Positions 52,647-62,637 of a DNA stretch of 64,000 nucleotides are shown in pieces. The stretch is from Bradyrhizobium monzae (GTDB taxonomy: Bacteria; Pseudomonadota; Alphaproteobacteria; Rhizobiales; Xanthobacteraceae), in assembly GCF_021458635.1 (NCBI RefSeq), contig NZ_JAIRDQ010000001.1, positions 1,674,001 to 1,738,000 of the forward strand, in the 5' to 3' direction. Numbering within the stretch: the stretch's first letter is position 1; every line of letters starts with the position of its first letter. A program made the translations under genes and the position numbers. The notes under the pieces were generated by a model. The model made no database searches. It saw only the letters and a program-made list of their open reading frames with translations, and was not told the origin of the DNA.

Positions 52647-54233
52647 TCAGTCGCCCCACTGTGCGAAGGCGTCGTTGAAGGCGCGCTCGCCGGGAGCGCC
52701 CTTCTCGATGGCGATGATGGCGCGGCGCTGGTTGGCGTAGACCAGCGGCACGTCGAACCACGAGCGCTCCTTCAGGAGCTGGACGTTGCGGCTGCGGTCT
52801 GCGTCGACGTTGGAGAGGCCGACCAGGAAGAAGCCGTCGGTGACCTTGACCGCGAGGCCCGCGAGCGGCGTGCCACGCGCCTGCTCGTTCGACTTCATCA
52901 GGATGCCCGGCACGTTGGAGACGCTGCCGCCCGGAAAGTCCGGCGGCAGGATGAAGGTCAGTTCGGCCGTGTGGCTCGCCGGCAGCGACGAGTCGGTGTT
53001 GCGGCGGAACGACATCGTCATCTTGAACTTGCGGTCCGGGATCTCGATGTCGGCGCGCACGGCGATGTCGGCCTTCTGGTTGCCCGACGCCTTGATCGGT
53101 TCGAGCCGCCACACCACCGAGCCGACATATTGCTTGCCCTTGGGGTCAGACGGATCCTCGTCATAGAGCACGACCTTCTGCGCCACCGGCGCAGCCGGCT
53201 GGTCGCTGGCCGAGGGCTGGCCGACACGATCCGGAATCTTCGGCTTGCTCTGCGGCTGCGAGGCATCCTTCGGCGCCTCCACCACCTGGGTGGGCGAGGA
53301 CTTGAGCAGATTGGTCGCGGTCTGCACCAGCTGTTTGCCCCAGAGGATGCCGGCGCCGACCAGGATCAGCACGATGCCGACGGCGATCGCGCTCTTGAAC
53401 GGGAAGATCGAGCCGGCGCGCTTGGGCTTCCTGGCACCGCGGTCGGCCGCAATGCGCGGACGCGGCGATGGCGGCTGCGGCGCGTAGCGCTCGGCCTCCT
53501 CCATCGACTCGTCATAGGAATAGGGTGCGTCAGGTTCGGCGGCGCGGTTTTCCAGGCTCGGCTCGAGCCGGTCGAATTCCGGCGAGGGCGACGGCACGTT
53601 GGCGTAGGTGCGGCGCGCGGCGCGATTGGCCTGCGCGGCGGCACCGCCGAGATCATTGACGTCAGCGGTGATGTCGCGGAAGCCGCGCACGCCCGGCGCC
53701 GGAGGTGGCGGTGGTCCGCCATCCGGCGGACGACGCGGAGGAGAGCGCCCGGCCGGCGGCTCCGGCGCGGCCGGCTGGCGCGGCGCATCGAAACGCGGGG
53801 CGCGCGGCGGGCGCGGCGCGTCGTTCTGGTCGTCGCCGCCGAGCGGCGGGCGGTCATTGCGCGGCGGCGGTGCGGCGGGACGAGCCCGCGGCGGCCCGGC
53901 CGACTGAGGCGATGCGGGCGGGTTGTTGTCGGCTGCTCGGGCGCTGGCCCGGCGGAACGCATCGCCGCTGCCGCCCCCGCTGCGGGCACCGCCACCGGGG
54001 CGCGAGGCCTCGCGGGCCCGCTGGGCGGCTTCCGATTCGACCTTGCGGACGGCCTCTTCCAGCGACAGCCGTTCGCGGGTGATCTCGGATTCGGAGAGCG
54101 GCGGCTGCACGCTGCGCAGTTGTGCGATCAGGGCGGTGCGCGCCCGCTCATAGAGCGCGCGCCGGCTTTCGCCGGGAGCGTTGGGGTCCAGGGCGGCAAT
54201 AGCGCGGGCGATCAGCGGATAGTAATCAGCCAT
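52647..54233 (-). CDS. Large single-span membrane protein, proline-rich
   Basis: 528 residues. An N-terminal helical domain (~1-75: YYPLIARAIAALDPNAPGES; RRALYERARTALIAQLRSVQ; RLSLEEAVRKVESEAAQR) precedes a long disordered part rich in proline, arginine and glycine (~78-270). One membrane helix (FKSAIAVGIVLILVGAGILW, near 290) leads to a second linker and a C-terminal domain (KVVLYDEDPSDPKGKQYVGS; MTMSFRRNTDSSLPASHTAE; RSWFDVPLVYANQRRAIIAI). No catalytic motif recognised. Probably inner membrane with the C-terminal domain outside. Downstream of purA on the same strand. Confidence 0.7.
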   Translation of the reverse strand: MADYYPLIARAIAALDPNAPGESRRALYERARTALIAQLRSVQPPLSESEITRERLSLEEAVRKVESEAAQRAREASRPGGGARSGGGSGDAFRRASARAADNNPPASPQSAGPPRARPAAPPPRNDRPPLGGDDQNDAPRPPRAPRFDAPRQPAAPEPPAGRSPPRRPPDGGPPPPPAPGVRGFRDITADVNDLGGAAAQANRAARRTYANVPSPSPEFDRLEPSLENRAAEPDAPYSYDESMEEAERYAPQPPSPRPRIAADRGARKPKRAGSIFPFKSAIAVGIVLILVGAGILWGKQLVQTATNLLKSSPTQVVEAPKDASQPQSKPKIPDRVGQPSASDQPAAPVAQKVVLYDEDPSDPKGKQYVGSVVWRLEPIKASGNQKADIAVRADIEIPDRKFKMTMSFRRNTDSSLPASHTAELTFILPPDFPGGSVSNVPGILMKSNEQARGTPLAGLAVKVTDGFFLVGLSNVDADRSRNVQLLKERSWFDVPLVYANQRRAIIAIEKGAPGERAFNDAFAQWGD

Positions 54234-54270
54234 TTCTACTCAATTATACGCGCGTCCCGGTAAGATATCG

Positions 54271-55563
54271 TTAAGCCTCAAACGGATTTTGCACGAGGAT
54301 AGTATCCTCGCGTTCGGGGCTCGTGGAAAGCAGCGCAACCGGGCACCCCACCAATTCCTCGATCCGGCGAACATATTTGATGGCCTGGGCGGGCAGGTCG
54401 GCCCAGGACCGAGCGCCGGCGGTCGGCTCCTTCCAGCCCTCGATGGTCTCCCAGATCGGCTCGACCCGGGCCTGCGCCCCCTCGCCGGCCGGGAAATGAT
54501 CGATCTCCTTGCCGTCGAGCTTGTAGCCGACGCAGACCTCGATCGAATCGAAGCCGTCGAGAATGTCGAGCTTGGTCAGCGCCAGCCCGTTGATGCCGCA
54601 GGTCCGCACGGTCTGGCGGACCAGCACGGCGTCGAACCAGCCGCAGCGGCGCTTGCGCCCGGTATTGACTCCGAACTCGCGGCCACGACGGCCAATCTCT
54701 TCGCCGATCTCGTTCAGCAGCTCGGTCGGGAACGGCCCCTGACCGACGCGGGTCGTGTAAGCCTTGCAGATGCCGAGCACGTAGCCGACCCCGCCCGGAC
54801 CGATGCCCGTTCCGGTCGCGGCCTGCGCCGCCACCGTGTTGGACGACGTGACGTAAGGATAGGTGCCGTGGTCGACGTCGAGCAGCGCACCTTGCGCGCC
54901 CTCGAACAGGATGCGCTTGCCCGCACGCCGCTCGATGTCGAGCAGGCGCCACACGGTCTCCGCGTAAGGCAGCAGCTGCGGCGCCAGCGTGCTCAGTTCC
55001 TTCAAGATCTCGTTGCCGTCGAACTCCGGCAGGTTGAGCCCGCGGCGCAGTGCGTTGTGGTGCGCAAGCAGCCGGTCGATCTTGTGCGGAAGCGTGTCGA
55101 GGTCGGCGAGGTCCATCAGCCGGATCGCGCGGCGGCCGACCTTGTCCTCATAGGCAGGTCCGATGCCGCGGCGCGTGGTGCCGATCGCCGTCGCCGAGTT
55201 GGACGATTCGCGCAGCGCATCGAGCTCACGGTGCAGCGGCAGGATCAGGGTGACGTTCTCCGCGACGCGCAGATTCTCCGGGCCGACCGCGACGCCCTGG
55301 CCGCGCAGCTTGGCGACCTCGTCGAGGAAGGCCTGCGGATCGAACACCACGCCGTTGCCGATCACCGCCAGTTTGGACGGGCGCAGCACGCCGGAGGGCA
55401 GCAGCGCGAGCTTGTAGGTCTCGCCGTTGATGACCAGCGTGTGGCCGGCATTATGGCCGCCCTGGAAGCGCGCGACGATGTCCGCCTGCTCCGACAACCA
55501 GTCGACGATCTTGCCCTTTCCTTCGTCGCCCCACTGGGCGCCGACGACGACAACATTGGCCAT
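54271..55563 (-). CDS. purA: Adenylosuccinate synthetase PurA
   Basis: 430 residues, full length. [18 protein letters not shown] carries the phosphate loop and catalytic Asp, [20 protein letters not shown] the base-binding part; [20 protein letters not shown] and [20 protein letters not shown] are the other family marks. Makes adenylosuccinate from IMP and aspartate with GTP. AAGGAT precedes the ATG. Confidence 0.97.
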   Translation of the reverse strand: MANVVVVGAQWGDEGKGKIVDWLSEQADIVARFQGGHNAGHTLVINGETYKLALLPSGVLRPSKLAVIGNGVVFDPQAFLDEVAKLRGQGVAVGPENLRVAENVTLILPLHRELDALRESSNSATAIGTTRRGIGPAYEDKVGRRAIRLMDLADLDTLPHKIDRLLAHHNALRRGLNLPEFDGNEILKELSTLAPQLLPYAETVWRLLDIERRAGKRILFEGAQGALLDVDHGTYPYVTSSNTVAAQAATGTGIGPGGVGYVLGICKAYTTRVGQGPFPTELLNEIGEEIGRRGREFGVNTGRKRRCGWFDAVLVRQTVRTCGINGLALTKLDILDGFDSIEVCVGYKLDGKEIDHFPAGEGAQARVEPIWETIEGWKEPTAGARSWADLPAQAIKYVRRIEELVGCPVALLSTSPEREDTILVQNPFEA

Positions 55564-55599
55564 TCGCGGGTAATCCTTCGAAGAATTATCTCTATAGGT

Positions 55600-55646
55600 G
55601 CATGATCCAAACGGAAAACCGGTACCCAGTTTTCCGGGATCACGCC
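55600..55646. repeat. Dispersed palindromic repeat upstream of purA
   Basis: GCATGATCC ... CGGAAAACCGG ... CAGTTTTCCGGGATCACGC: the outer ends and inner AAAAC/GTTTT words are inverted. This is a familiar alphaproteobacterial intergenic palindrome. The remaining gap 55647-55989 shows no gene. Confidence 0.6.
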
Positions 55647-55989
55647 TACGCCCAGCCCAATTCCCGGCTTGGAGCCGTTCGTATGCGGGGCAGCCAACCG
55701 GATAAAGGAAGCAGCCTCTCTAAGCAAGCAAGAACGGGGCTTTTTGAGGACCCAATGCACGATCCAAGCCTTTGATATCCCCGGAAAATCCGGAAATCTT
55801 CCAAGGCCACGCACCGACCTCGACCAAAGCGCTAGGCACAGCGCCGGCCGCTGCATGGTCGCGATGCGCCCGCCCCCGTTGATGCAGCCTCGATTTCCGT
55901 GTCTTTGAACGGGGCCGGGTTTCGACCGGCCCGGATGCCGCCGGGCTGGTGGCCTTGGTGCACTCCACCGCGGGGCCACAACAATCACA

Positions 55990-56922
55990 ATGTCCGCCAC
56001 CGGCCAGACCACGAGCGCCGACACATCCGGCCAGCACTGGATTGCGAACCAGCCATATCTCCTGCTCAGCATCACCGCGCTGTGCTGGGCCGGCAATGCG
56101 GTCGTGGGGCGCCTCGCCGCCGGCCATATCCCGCCGGTGACGCTGTCCTTCCTGCGCTGGACCTTGGCCTTCCTGCTGGTGCTGCCGTTCGCCTGGAAGC
56201 ATCTCGCCCAGGACTGGCCCGCGATCCGCGAGAAACTCGGCTTGATGATCGTGCTGTCGATCACCGGCATCGGCGCCTTCAACACCCTGCAATATTGGGC
56301 GCTGGAGCATACCCAGGCGCTCAACACCCTGCTGCTGCAATCGGCAGCACCCTTGGTCGTGGCGCTGTGGTCGCTGGTCATCCTCGGCATCCGCCTCACC
56401 GCGGCGCAGGCCTTCGGCGTGGCTCTATCGATGTGCGGCGTGCTGATCATCCTGCTGCATGGCGATATCACCACGCTGTCGAACATCGCCTTCAACAAGG
56501 GCGATCTGATCTTCATCGTCGCGCTGATCATCTTCGCGCTCTATTCGGTGCTGACCCTGAAGCGGCCGCCGATCCACGGCCTATCGTTCCTCGCCTTCAC
56601 CTTCGGCGCCGGTGCGGCCTGCCTCATTCCGCTGGAGATCTGGGAATTGTCGGCGCGCCCCGTCATGAAGCTCGACGGGCCGAACCTGCTCACCCTGTTC
56701 TACGTCTCGGTGTTTCCATCGACGCTCGCCTATCTCTGCTTCAACCGCGGCGTCCGCCTGATCGGCGCCAACCGCGCCGCGCCGTTCTTCCACGTCGTGC
56801 CGGTGTTCGGCTCGATCATGGCGATGGCCTTCCTCGGCGAGCACCCGCAGGCCTTCCACTTCATCGGCTTCGCGCTGGTGCTGTCGGGCGTGTTCGTGGC
56901 GTCGAGGAAGCAGACGAACTGA
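55990..56922 (+). CDS. EamA-family (DMT) transporter, first of two
   Basis: 310 residues with ten predicted helices in two EamA halves (~16-145 and ~160-300). The first half starts QPYLLLSITALCWAGNAVVG and contains FNTLQYWALEHTQALNTLLL, the second has RGVRLIGANRAAPFFHVVPV and HFIGFALVLSGVFVASRKQ. Likely a metabolite exporter. A paralogue is at 58527; both share QPYLLL, ALCWAGN/SLFWAGN and NRAAPFFH. Confidence 0.88.
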   Translation: MSATGQTTSADTSGQHWIANQPYLLLSITALCWAGNAVVGRLAAGHIPPVTLSFLRWTLAFLLVLPFAWKHLAQDWPAIREKLGLMIVLSITGIGAFNTLQYWALEHTQALNTLLLQSAAPLVVALWSLVILGIRLTAAQAFGVALSMCGVLIILLHGDITTLSNIAFNKGDLIFIVALIIFALYSVLTLKRPPIHGLSFLAFTFGAGAACLIPLEIWELSARPVMKLDGPNLLTLFYVSVFPSTLAYLCFNRGVRLIGANRAAPFFHVVPVFGSIMAMAFLGEHPQAFHFIGFALVLSGVFVASRKQTN

Positions 56923-57035
56923 GCTCGCTCCGTCAGATTTGTTTGACGAGACTTGATTCATGGCAGCACGAGAAGACCGCCATGAGCGATTTATGTTGGC
57001 GCTCAACTGCGCGGATGCGCCCGAAGAAGCCGCGC

Positions 57036-57440
57036 TCAGCCGTGTGCCGACGGATTCATCCACACCATCTCCCAGACATAGCCGTCAGGATCTTCGACGT
57101 GCCGATTGTACATAAAGCCGAGGTCCTGCGCCGGGTTGGGATCAGCACGACCGCCCGCATCCGCCGCGCGGGCCACCGTCGCATCGACAGCATCGCGAGC
57201 GTCGACCGTCAGAGCGTACATGGCTTGGCTGTCGCGGCGCGCGTCGCCGATCGGGCGCTGGGTGAATTCGCGATAGTGCTCGTGGGTCAGCAGCATTACG
57301 CCGATCGCTTCGGTGAAGTTGAGCAGGGTCGAGTTGGCGCCGGAGAATTGGGGATTCACCGCGCCGCCTAACGCCACATAGAAGGCCGTCGATGCGGCGA
57401 GGTCGCGCACAGGCAAGTTTACTAAGATCATCTTGGACAT
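57036..57440 (-). CDS. VOC superfamily (glyoxalase-like) protein
   Basis: 134 residues; AAGGA precedes the ATG. VOC fold segments: MILVNLPVRDLAASTAFYVA, EAIGVMLLTHEHYREFTQRP, ATVARAADAGGRADPNPAQD, YNRHVEDPDGYVWEMVWMNP. The last includes the usual E of the metal site. Substrate unknown. Divergent from the MarR gene with two palindromes between them, so it is likely the regulated target. Confidence 0.85.
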   Translation of the reverse strand: MSKMILVNLPVRDLAASTAFYVALGGAVNPQFSGANSTLLNFTEAIGVMLLTHEHYREFTQRPIGDARRDSQAMYALTVDARDAVDATVARAADAGGRADPNPAQDLGFMYNRHVEDPDGYVWEMVWMNPSAHG

Positions 57441-57474
57441 CGTTTTTTTCCTTCAAAGCGGCTGGAGAATCGCG

Positions 57475-57500
57475 CTAGTGTCTTGGTATCAAGACACTAG
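57475..57500. promoter_or_regulatory. Palindromic operator 1 between VOC and MarR genes
   Basis: CTAGTGTCTTG and CAAGACACTAG form perfect 11-base arms around GTAT. The site is 35-60 bases from the VOC start. Confidence 0.8.
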
Positions 57501-57507
57501 TTCCAAT

Positions 57508-57527
57508 GTATCTCGATATCAAGATAC
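57508..57527. promoter_or_regulatory. Palindromic operator 2 between VOC and MarR genes
   Basis: GTATCTCGATATCAAGATAC is an inverted repeat with one mismatch and shares the TATCAAGA core with operator 1, 33 bases centre-to-centre between comparable positions. It lies 22 bases before the MarR start. Confidence 0.75.
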
Positions 57528-57548
57528 TTAATATGGAGATATTATGCG

Positions 57549-58031
57549 ATGGATCGTGCCGAGATTGCCTCCAAGCAATGGGCTCGCGAGCGCCCCGACC
57601 TCGCCATGTTGCCTGTTGAAACGCTGGGCCGTCTACTCGATGCCGCGGCGCGCGTGATCCGCGATCACATGAACCCGTTGCTCGCGACAGCGGACCTGCA
57701 GGTTGGTGAGTTCGATGTGCTCACGCCGCTCCGACGCTCCGGCGAGCCCTACACGCTTTCGCCGACGCAGCTCTATGAGGCGGCGATGATCTCCTCCGGC
57801 GGCATGACCAACCGCCTCGACCGGCTGGAGCGCGCGGGGCTGGTTGAGCGACGTCCCGATCCCAACGACCGGCGCGGCCGGCAGATTGCGCTCACCGCTG
57901 CCGGCAAGCGCACGATCGACGATTTGATGGGCCCAATGGTGGCGCTGGAGGAAAGATTGATCTCCGTGCTGTCGCCGGCAGAGCAGAAAACGCTCAATGC
58001 GCTCTTGAAGAAATTGCTCACCGGCCTTTAG
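57549..58031 (+). CDS. MarR-family regulator
   Basis: 160 residues; GGAGAT precedes the start. The winged HTH is LSPTQLYEAAMISSGGMTNR, LDRLERAGLVERRPDPNDRR, RQIALTAAGKRTIDDL. Likely represses itself and the VOC gene through the palindromes in front of it; an inducer is not predictable. Its 3' end overlaps the convergent gene by 14 bases. Confidence 0.88.
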   Translation: MDRAEIASKQWARERPDLAMLPVETLGRLLDAAARVIRDHMNPLLATADLQVGEFDVLTPLRRSGEPYTLSPTQLYEAAMISSGGMTNRLDRLERAGLVERRPDPNDRRGRQIALTAAGKRTIDDLMGPMVALEERLISVLSPAEQKTLNALLKKLLTGL

Positions 58032-58422
58032 ACGATTCCACCTTGAACTTGCTGTACGCCTCGCTCGTCGCGATGATCACATGCTCAGCACAGCCATTGC
58101 GGCGATGCGGATCGGCATCGCGCTCGTAGGCTTCCGACGTCATCATGTCGAGGAACGCGCTGACGGTCGGATAGTAGACCAGCGCGACGAAATCCCAGTC
58201 GTTGCCCGCATGCGGGCCGAGCGCGATCGCCTTGGCCTCGCCGGTCCAGAGCAGCGTGCCGCCGCGCACCTTGATCATGGGCACGGTGATCGCGCTGTAG
58301 CGCAAATACGCATCCCAGCCCGAACCATTACCGTCGCGCGAGCGCGCGTGAAAACGCATCAGGTTCAGCATCACCACCGGCGCATGCCGGTCGAGCCCTT
58401 CCAGGCCCACAATGTTCAACAT
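58018..58422 (-). CDS. DUF1330-type protein
   Basis: 134 residues from ATG 58422; GTG 58428 is another option and the frame runs to 58551. The part APVVMLNLMRFHARSRDGNG, then YLRYSAITVPMIKVRGGTLL, DFVALVYYPTVSAFLDMMTS fits the DUF1330 dimeric ferredoxin-like fold. Function unknown. Its end overlaps the MarR gene. Confidence 0.65.
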   Translation of the reverse strand: MLNIVGLEGLDRHAPVVMLNLMRFHARSRDGNGSGWDAYLRYSAITVPMIKVRGGTLLWTGEAKAIALGPHAGNDWDFVALVYYPTVSAFLDMMTSEAYERDADPHRRNGCAEHVIIATSEAYSKFKVESSKGR

Positions 58423-58526
58423 GTTGACCGCCAATGCCACCTCCCGGGTTGTGCCTGCATTGTAGCATTGCGGTGGCGTGGCTTGTGTCACGACGACAAT
58501 CCGGCGCAAGGTCGTATGTGACGCCA

Positions 58527-59462
58527 ATGACGATCGCTTCCCCCGCGCCACCTGCCTCGAATCCGGCCAGCTGGCTCAACAACCAGCCTTACCTGCTGCT
58601 CAGCCTGAGCTCGCTGTTCTGGGCCGGCAATATCGTGCTCGCGCGCCATGTCGGCGCGCATGTGCCGCCGCTGACGGTGACCACGATCCGCTGGTTCGGC
58701 GTATTCCTGATCCTGCTGCCGTTTTCCTGGCCGCATCTGAAGCGCGACTGGCCGGCGTTGCGCAAGAGCCTGCCGCTGATGCTGTTCCTGTCGCTGGTCG
58801 GCTTCGCCTTCAACAACGCGATCTCCTACTGGGCCCTGCAATATACCGAGGCGCTGAACGCGCTGCTGATCCAGTCGGCAGGTCCCCTGTTCGTGGCGCT
58901 GTGGTCGCTGGTGCTGTTCGGCGTGCGGCTGACCGGCGGTCAGCTTGCCGGCATCGCGATCTCGCTGCTCGGCGTGCTGATCATCATCCTGCGCGGCGAC
59001 CTTGCGGCGCTGGCGAGCATCTCGTTCAACAGGGGCGATATCATGTTCGCCTCCTCGCTGGTGGCGTTCGGGATCTACTCCGCCTTCATCCCACGGCGGC
59101 CGAAGGTTCATCAGCTCTCCTTCCTGTCCTTCACCACCTGCTGCGGCGCCATGATGCTGCTGCCGACGGCGGTCTGGGAGGTGCGGTCCGGCAATGTCAT
59201 GCAATTCGACACCGTGACGCTGCTGACGCTCGGCTACATCCTGATCTTCCCCTCGGCGCTCGCCTATCTGTTTTTCAACCGTGGCGTCGCGCTGATCGGG
59301 CCGAACCGCGCCGCGCCGTTCTTCCATCTGGTGCCGGTGTTCGGCTCGGCGATGGCGATCCTGCTGCTCGGCGAAAAACTCCAGCCGTTCCACCTGATCG
59401 GCTACGCGCTGGTGCTCGCCGGCGTCGTCATCGCCTCGCGCCAGGGCTCCGCGGTGAAGTAA
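58527..59462 (+). CDS. EamA-family (DMT) transporter, second of two
   Basis: 311 residues from ATG 58527 (MTIASPAPPASNPASWLNNQ); the frame starts at 58434. Ten helices in two halves, with QPYLLLSLSSLFWAGNIVLA, FNNAISYWALQYTEALNALL and RGVALIGPNRAAPFFHLVPV. Clearly paralogous to the gene at 55990. The MarR, VOC and DUF1330 genes lie between the two copies. Confidence 0.88.
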   Translation: MTIASPAPPASNPASWLNNQPYLLLSLSSLFWAGNIVLARHVGAHVPPLTVTTIRWFGVFLILLPFSWPHLKRDWPALRKSLPLMLFLSLVGFAFNNAISYWALQYTEALNALLIQSAGPLFVALWSLVLFGVRLTGGQLAGIAISLLGVLIIILRGDLAALASISFNRGDIMFASSLVAFGIYSAFIPRRPKVHQLSFLSFTTCCGAMMLLPTAVWEVRSGNVMQFDTVTLLTLGYILIFPSALAYLFFNRGVALIGPNRAAPFFHLVPVFGSAMAILLLGEKLQPFHLIGYALVLAGVVIASRQGSAVK

Positions 59463-59560
59463 TTCCGCGCAGCGGACGCGGTGCGCGTCCTTGCCGTCTT
59501 CCGGTTTTGATGTGGACCGGCTAGGTTCCCGGCCAACGAAAAAAGAGGGAACGTCCGAAC

Positions 59561-60538
59561 ATGCTGTCTTCGCTCATGCGCGTCCTGCGCACGGCCTGCG
59601 CCGCGGCGCTGTGCCTTGCTGCCGCATCCGCCGCCCAGGCGGATAATTGGCCGAGCCGCAACATCACGCTGGTGCTGCCGTTCGCGGCCGGCAGCGGCAC
59701 CGACACCACGACGCGGCTGATCTCGCAGCATCTGTCGCAGGCGCTCGGCGTCGGCATCGTCATCGAGAACAAGGCGGGCGCCAACGGCATGATCGCGGCG
59801 ACCTATGTCGCGCGCTCCGCGCCCGACGGCTATACGCTGCTGGTGACGACCAACACCACGCATTCGGCCAATCCCTATCTGCTCAAGAGCCTGACCTACG
59901 ATCCAGTGAAGGATTTCACCCCGATCGCGCGCACCGGCGACCTGCCCTTCATGCTGGTGATCCACCCGGACGTGCCGGCCAAGACCGTCGCCGAGCTCGT
60001 CGCCTACGGCAAGGCCAATCCAGGCAAGCTGAGCTACGCCTCGGGCTCGTCCTCGGCGATCGTGTCGGGCGCGACCTTCGCACACAATGCGGGGCTCGAC
60101 CTCTTGCACGTGCCCTACAAGAGCTCGCCGCCGGCGCTCAACGACGTCATGGGCGGCCGCGTCTCGATGATGTTCGTCGACATCCTGACCGGCCTGCCGC
60201 ATGTCCAGGGCAACGCGCTGCGCGCGCTCGCCGTCACCACCAGGGACCGCACGCCGCTGATCCCCAGCCTCCCCTCGATGCAGGAGGCCGGCGTGCCGGA
60301 CTTCGACATCTCGTCATGGCAGGGTTATTTCGGGCCGGCAGGCATGCCGAAGGAGATCGTGACGCGGCTCAACGCCGAAATCCGCAAGATCGTCGAGAAG
60401 CCCGAGATCAAGGCCCAGCTCGCCACGCTCGGCATGGACGCCTTCTCCGGCACGCCAGAGGAGCTCGGCTCGTTCGTCAACGAGCAGCTGGTGCTGTGGC
60501 AGCGGCTGATCCGGGACGCGGGGATCGAGAAGCAGTAG
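59561..60538 (+). CDS. Bug/TctC-family periplasmic binding protein
   Basis: 325 residues; GAGGGAA precedes the ATG. Signal peptide ~1-25 (RTACAAALCLAAASAAQA). The Bug fold is clear: NWPSRNITLVLPFAAGSGTD, GVGIVIENKAGANGMIAATY, SAPDGYTLLVTTNTTHSANP, GRVSMMFVDILTGLPHVQGN, WQGYFGPAGMPKEIVTRLNA. Such proteins bind carboxylates; TctAB permease genes are not next to it. Confidence 0.9.
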   Translation: MLSSLMRVLRTACAAALCLAAASAAQADNWPSRNITLVLPFAAGSGTDTTTRLISQHLSQALGVGIVIENKAGANGMIAATYVARSAPDGYTLLVTTNTTHSANPYLLKSLTYDPVKDFTPIARTGDLPFMLVIHPDVPAKTVAELVAYGKANPGKLSYASGSSSAIVSGATFAHNAGLDLLHVPYKSSPPALNDVMGGRVSMMFVDILTGLPHVQGNALRALAVTTRDRTPLIPSLPSMQEAGVPDFDISSWQGYFGPAGMPKEIVTRLNAEIRKIVEKPEIKAQLATLGMDAFSGTPEELGSFVNEQLVLWQRLIRDAGIEKQ

Positions 60539-60567
60539 GGATAGCACTCATCCACATCCACTCTCCG

Positions 60568-60657
60568 TCGTGGCCGGGCTTGTCCCGGCCATCCACGCGC
60601 ACCCGCGAACGCGGTGCCTAAGAACGTGGATGCCCGGGACAAGCCCGGGCATGACGA
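60568..60657. repeat. Dispersed palindromic repeat, copy B
   Basis: Begins TCGTGGCCGGGCTTGTCCCG, ends GACAAGCCCGGGCATGACGA. Same element as 52538-52620, with a different middle. Located between the convergent TctC and chemoreceptor genes. Confidence 0.75.
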
Positions 60658-60689
60658 CATCGTGGGTAGAAGTACGCCTGCGTGAAACT

Positions 60690-62375
60690 TTACGCCGCGC
60701 GGACCTTGGCGAGGAAGCCGTCGACCGCGCTGCGCAGGGCGCCGGACTGGCTGTCCAGCTCGCGGGCGTTGGTGAGCACATCGCTGGCCGCACTGCCGGT
60801 TGCTTCCGCGGCCGAGGTGACGCTGCCGATATTGGCGTTGATCTCGTTCGAGCCGGCCGCAACCGACTGAATGTTGCGGGCGATCTCGCGGGTCGCCTCG
60901 CCCTGCTGCTCGATCGAGGCCGAAATGCCGGCGGTAATCTCGCTCATCTCGGCGATGGTCTGGGTGATGCCGCCGATCGCTGCGACCGCATCGCTGGTCG
61001 AGGTCTGCATCGCCGCCACTTGTGCCGAGATTTCTTCGGTGGCCTTGGCCGTCTGGTTGGCCAGCGCCTTGACCTCGGAGGCGACGACGGCGAAGCCGCG
61101 GCCGGATTCACCGGCACGCGCCGCTTCGATGGTGGCGTTGAGCGCCAGCAGATTGGTCTGCGCCGCGATCGAATGAATGAGCTTGACCACCTCGCCGATC
61201 TTTTCGGCGCCGGTCGAGAGCTCCTGCACCGTGGCGTTGGTGCGCTCGGCGTCGCTGACGGCGCGGCTCGCCACTTCGGTCGAGCGCGTCACCTGACGGG
61301 AGATCTCCGCAACCGAGCTCGACAGCTCTTCGGCGGCCGCGGCCACCGTGCCGACGTTGCCGGAGGCCTTCGACGAGGCCGCACCGACCGTCGCCGCCCG
61401 AGACGAGGCGTCGCTGGCGGTCGCGGTCATCGACTGCGCGGTCGACTGCATGCCGGCCGCGGCCGAGGAGACCGAGCGGACGATGCCGTTGACGCTGCGT
61501 TCGAAGTCGTTGGCGATACCTTCCATCGCGCTGCGGCGTTCCGCCGCGGCACGCTCCTTCGCCGCCGCGTCGGTCTTCTCGAGGTCGCGGATGCGGACCG
61601 CGTTGTCCTTGAAGATCTGAACGGTCGCAGCCATCGCGCCGACTTCGTCGCCGCGGCCGACGCCGGGGATATCTCCCTCGAGCTTGCCGTCGGCGAGATC
61701 CTTCATGCGGGTCCCCAGCAGCGCCAGCGGACGGCTGATGCTGCGGCCGATCATCCAGGCGACACCGCCGGCGGCGATGACGATGGCCAGCATGGCAAGG
61801 CCGAGCGACCAGAACACCGGGCCCATCTTGGTGTCGATGTCGTCGAGATAGGCGCCTGTGCCGAGATACATGTCGAAGCCGGGAACGGCCACCGCGTAAC
61901 CGATCTTGCGGATCGGCGTTTCCTGGCCCGGCTTCACGTATTCATAGTACAGCAGGATCGAGCCGTTGGCCTTGACACCGTCCATCAGCTCGATCGACAG
62001 CTTGCGGCCGTTGGTCACGACGTCCATGCGGTTGGTGCCGATCTGCTTCGGATCGGGCGCGAGCTGGGTGATGCCGTCATAGGACGTGCCGAACAGATAG
62101 CCCGATCCATTGTCATACGTCATCGCGTTGCCGTAGCGGCGAAGGTCGGCCATGGCCGCGTCCTTCGTCAGCTCGCCCGCATCGACGCGCTTCTTCAGCG
62201 CGGCTGCATAGTTGCGGCCGAGGTCGACGATCGACTTGGCCTGATCGATGCGCGCATTCACCATCTCGCGCTTCATCAGGTATCCGGCAAGAACTCCGGC
62301 GACGCACAGGCCGAACAAGGTGACGCCGACAAGAATGCCAAGCTTGGAGGCGATCTTCAGATTGCTCAACTTCAC
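60690..62375 (-). CDS. Methyl-accepting chemotaxis protein with sCache_2 domain
   Basis: 561 residues from GTG 62375, with CGGAG eight bases before it. The frame continues upstream, but this start gives the normal anchor [21 protein letters not shown] periplasmic sCache_2 domain (~45-185: [40 protein letters not shown]) is followed by a second helix (~190-215), HAMP (~215-270) and the signalling domain with the tip [20 protein letters not shown]. All parts are intact. Ligand unknown. Confidence 0.92.
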   Translation of the reverse strand: MKLSNLKIASKLGILVGVTLFGLCVAGVLAGYLMKREMVNARIDQAKSIVDLGRNYAAALKKRVDAGELTKDAAMADLRRYGNAMTYDNGSGYLFGTSYDGITQLAPDPKQIGTNRMDVVTNGRKLSIELMDGVKANGSILLYYEYVKPGQETPIRKIGYAVAVPGFDMYLGTGAYLDDIDTKMGPVFWSLGLAMLAIVIAAGGVAWMIGRSISRPLALLGTRMKDLADGKLEGDIPGVGRGDEVGAMAATVQIFKDNAVRIRDLEKTDAAAKERAAAERRSAMEGIANDFERSVNGIVRSVSSAAAGMQSTAQSMTATASDASSRAATVGAASSKASGNVGTVAAAAEELSSSVAEISRQVTRSTEVASRAVSDAERTNATVQELSTGAEKIGEVVKLIHSIAAQTNLLALNATIEAARAGESGRGFAVVASEVKALANQTAKATEEISAQVAAMQTSTSDAVAAIGGITQTIAEMSEITAGISASIEQQGEATREIARNIQSVAAGSNEINANIGSVTSAAEATGSAASDVLTNARELDSQSGALRSAVDGFLAKVRAA

Positions 62376-62637
62376 GGGGTGGGCTCCGGGGAAAAAGGGA
62401 TGCGGGCGCGCGAGTGAATCGATCGAAATTGAATCAACTTTTAGTGTCGGACCCCTTAGCAAGTTACTTACACGCCTCCGTAGAAGCCCGGACGATGCCG
62501 GCAAAAACGACAAATAATCTCGACGGCGACAACCGGGAATTGTACGCGACCGCGCCGATTTCGCGTAAAAGACGCAAAGGCCCGAGCGAGAAGGCCGGGT
62601 CACAACAAGAACCGACAAACCAAATCGGGAGCAGGAA

